From: an uncultured Oscillospiraceae bacterium
GTDB lineage: Bacteria; Bacillota; Clostridia; Oscillospirales; Oscillospiraceae
Direction of reading: 5' to 3'
NCBI GenBank assembly: GCA_900758955.1
Contig: CAAETL010000148.1
Span: 1-5,960, forward strand
Length of the DNA: 5,960 nt
Both the position numbers and the translations under genes were made by a program. The notes under the pieces are model-generated. The model saw nothing but the letters and a program-made list of their open reading frames with translations. It made no database searches and had not been told where the DNA came from. Positions 4,978 to 5,960 of this stretch are shown in pieces. Numbering within the stretch: position 1 is the stretch's first letter; every line of letters starts with the position of its first letter.

Positions 4978-5960
4978 ATGAAACGTATTGCTTCTCTGGC
5001 CTTGGCTCTTCTGCTGTTGGGGAGCCTGTTGGCTGGCTGTAAAACAGAAATACCGGTGGTAACCCGCACCAGTTTCCTGCTGGACACCATCGTCACCATT
5101 ACGCTTTATGACTGGCACGACGCCACTACCATGGATCAGGCGATGGAGGAGATTGGCCGATTGGAGGCGCTGCTGAGCGTAGAAAAGGAAGGCAGCGATC
5201 TGGACCGTCTGGCTAAGGCGGCGGGGAAGGATTGGGTGGAGATCGCCCCTGAGACCCAGGAGGTGCTCACCCAGGCCAAAGAGTTTTATACCCTTTCCGG
5301 CGGGTACTTTGACGTAACCGCCGGCCCCCTCATAGACCTATGGGGAATCCGCGACCAAGAGACCGGTCACTTCCCTACGGATCAGGAGAGACAAGCGGCC
5401 CTTTCCCTCATCAATAACGACGATTTGCTGGTGGAGGATGGCCGGGCCTGTCTGACCAGACCAGGGATGAAGGTTAACCTGGGCGGCATCGCCAAAGGTT
5501 ACATTGCCGACAAGGTAAAGCGGTTGCTGGTATCGGAAGGCGTGGAACACGCTGTCATAGATTTGGGACGGAACATTCTTCTGATCGGCGGTCACCCCAA
5601 TGGACAGAATTTCCCGATCGGGATTCAGGACCCACTCGCCCCCCAGGGGACTGTGCTCGGTAAGCTGGAAGCCGACGGTAAGAGCGTGGTTACGTCGGGA
5701 ACCAACGAGCGTTACTTTGTGTACGAGGGAAAGCGGTACCACCATGTGCTGGATCCCTTCACCGGGTTCCCCTCTGAAAACGGTGTGATTGCAGTGACCA
5801 TCCTGTCGGATTCCTCCATTCAGGGAGACGCTCTGTCCACTACCTGTCTGCTCTTGGGCCTGAACAAGGGGATGGATCTCATTGAGAGTCTGCCGGACGT
5901 GGAAGCGCTGTTTATCCTGGAAGATGGAACCCAGCACATGACCGGCGGGTTTCCATTTAC
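4978..5960 (+). CDS. apbE: FAD:protein FMN transferase, ApbE-type lipoprotein (3' end outside window)
   Basis: The frame is open for 327 codons to the window edge. ApbE splits FAD and attaches FMN to a threonine of target proteins outside the membrane, such as Rnf/Nqr subunits and FMN-binding-domain proteins. The first 21 residues are a lipoprotein signal peptide (MKR, a leucine/alanine-rich core, lipobox LLAGC with Cys21), so the enzyme is anchored outside the cell membrane. Family motifs in order are TSFLLDTIVTITLY (30-43), GGYFDVTAGPLIDLWG (107-122), KVNLGGIAKGYIADKV (165-180), VIDLGRNILLIGG (194-206), SVVTSGTNERYF (236-247), HHVLDPFTGFP (255-265) and GDALSTT (283-289). Asp284 and Thr288 of the last motif are the expected Mg2+ ligands. 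Only some 15-25 C-terminal residues should be missing. AAAGGA at 4960-4965 is 12 bases from the ATG, a long spacing, but the signal peptide supports this start. No flavinylation target is visible in the window. Confidence 0.93.
   Translation, partial: MKRIASLALALLLLGSLLAGCKTEIPVVTRTSFLLDTIVTITLYDWHDATTMDQAMEEIGRLEALLSVEKEGSDLDRLAKAAGKDWVEIAPETQEVLTQAKEFYTLSGGYFDVTAGPLIDLWGIRDQETGHFPTDQERQAALSLINNDDLLVEDGRACLTRPGMKVNLGGIAKGYIADKVKRLLVSEGVEHAVIDLGRNILLIGGHPNGQNFPIGIQDPLAPQGTVLGKLEADGKSVVTSGTNERYFVYEGKRYHHVLDPFTGFPSENGVIAVTILSDSSIQGDALSTTCLLLGLNKGMDLIESLPDVEALFILEDGTQHMTGGFPF

Noticed and set aside
5338..5937. Minus-strand open frame of 199 codons
   Set aside because: It is entirely antisense to the well-supported apbE frame, whose motifs run through the whole stretch.
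1..5960. CRISPR array, tRNA, rRNA or riboswitch
   Set aside because: No regularly spaced repeats, cloverleaf sequences or recognisable riboswitch cores were seen. The two divergent leaders in 4796-4977 are short and contain only small hairpins.

Overview
The window looks like chromosomal DNA of a moderately GC-rich, spore-forming Clostridia bacterium, probably an Oscillospiraceae-type gut anaerobe. This rests on strong GGAGG ribosome binding sites, a YlbJ sporulation membrane protein, a TnpX-like large serine recombinase, and a small four-cysteine protein of a type I recall from clostridia. The assignment is inference; no rRNA or other phylogenetic marker is present.

Left part (1-612): the 3' end of a cyclic-di-GMP phosphodiesterase (EAL domain) gene, with every catalytic residue within the visible part intact. 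Middle part (about 692-3319): a very small putative mobile element, made of a 44-aa ORF plus a 513-aa large serine recombinase, sits inside what looks like a broken gene. On the right, nine bases after the recombinase stop, is a 273-aa ORF that resembles the last two thirds of the clostridial PRK06851-type P-loop ATPase family. It lacks the N-terminal Walker A domain, and its second P-loop is degenerate. On the left, a 31-codon ORF with a strong ribosome binding site resembles the extreme N-terminus of the same family and stops where Walker A should begin. About 65-75 family codons are found on neither side, so simple excision would not rebuild a full-length gene. The + strand block ends at a near-perfect bidirectional terminator (3326-3370).

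Right part: on the minus strand, ylbJ (4795-3680) is followed by a 69-aa CxxC protein (3617-3408) that has its own apparent promoter within the end of ylbJ. Divergent from ylbJ, across a 182-bp intergenic region with overlapping promoter-like sequences, is an apbE-type FAD:protein FMN transferase lipoprotein gene (4978 to the window end). It is open to the edge and lacks only its C-terminus.

The most interesting feature is the minimal recombinase element and its relation to the split ATPase gene. The rest is ordinary clostridial chromosome.
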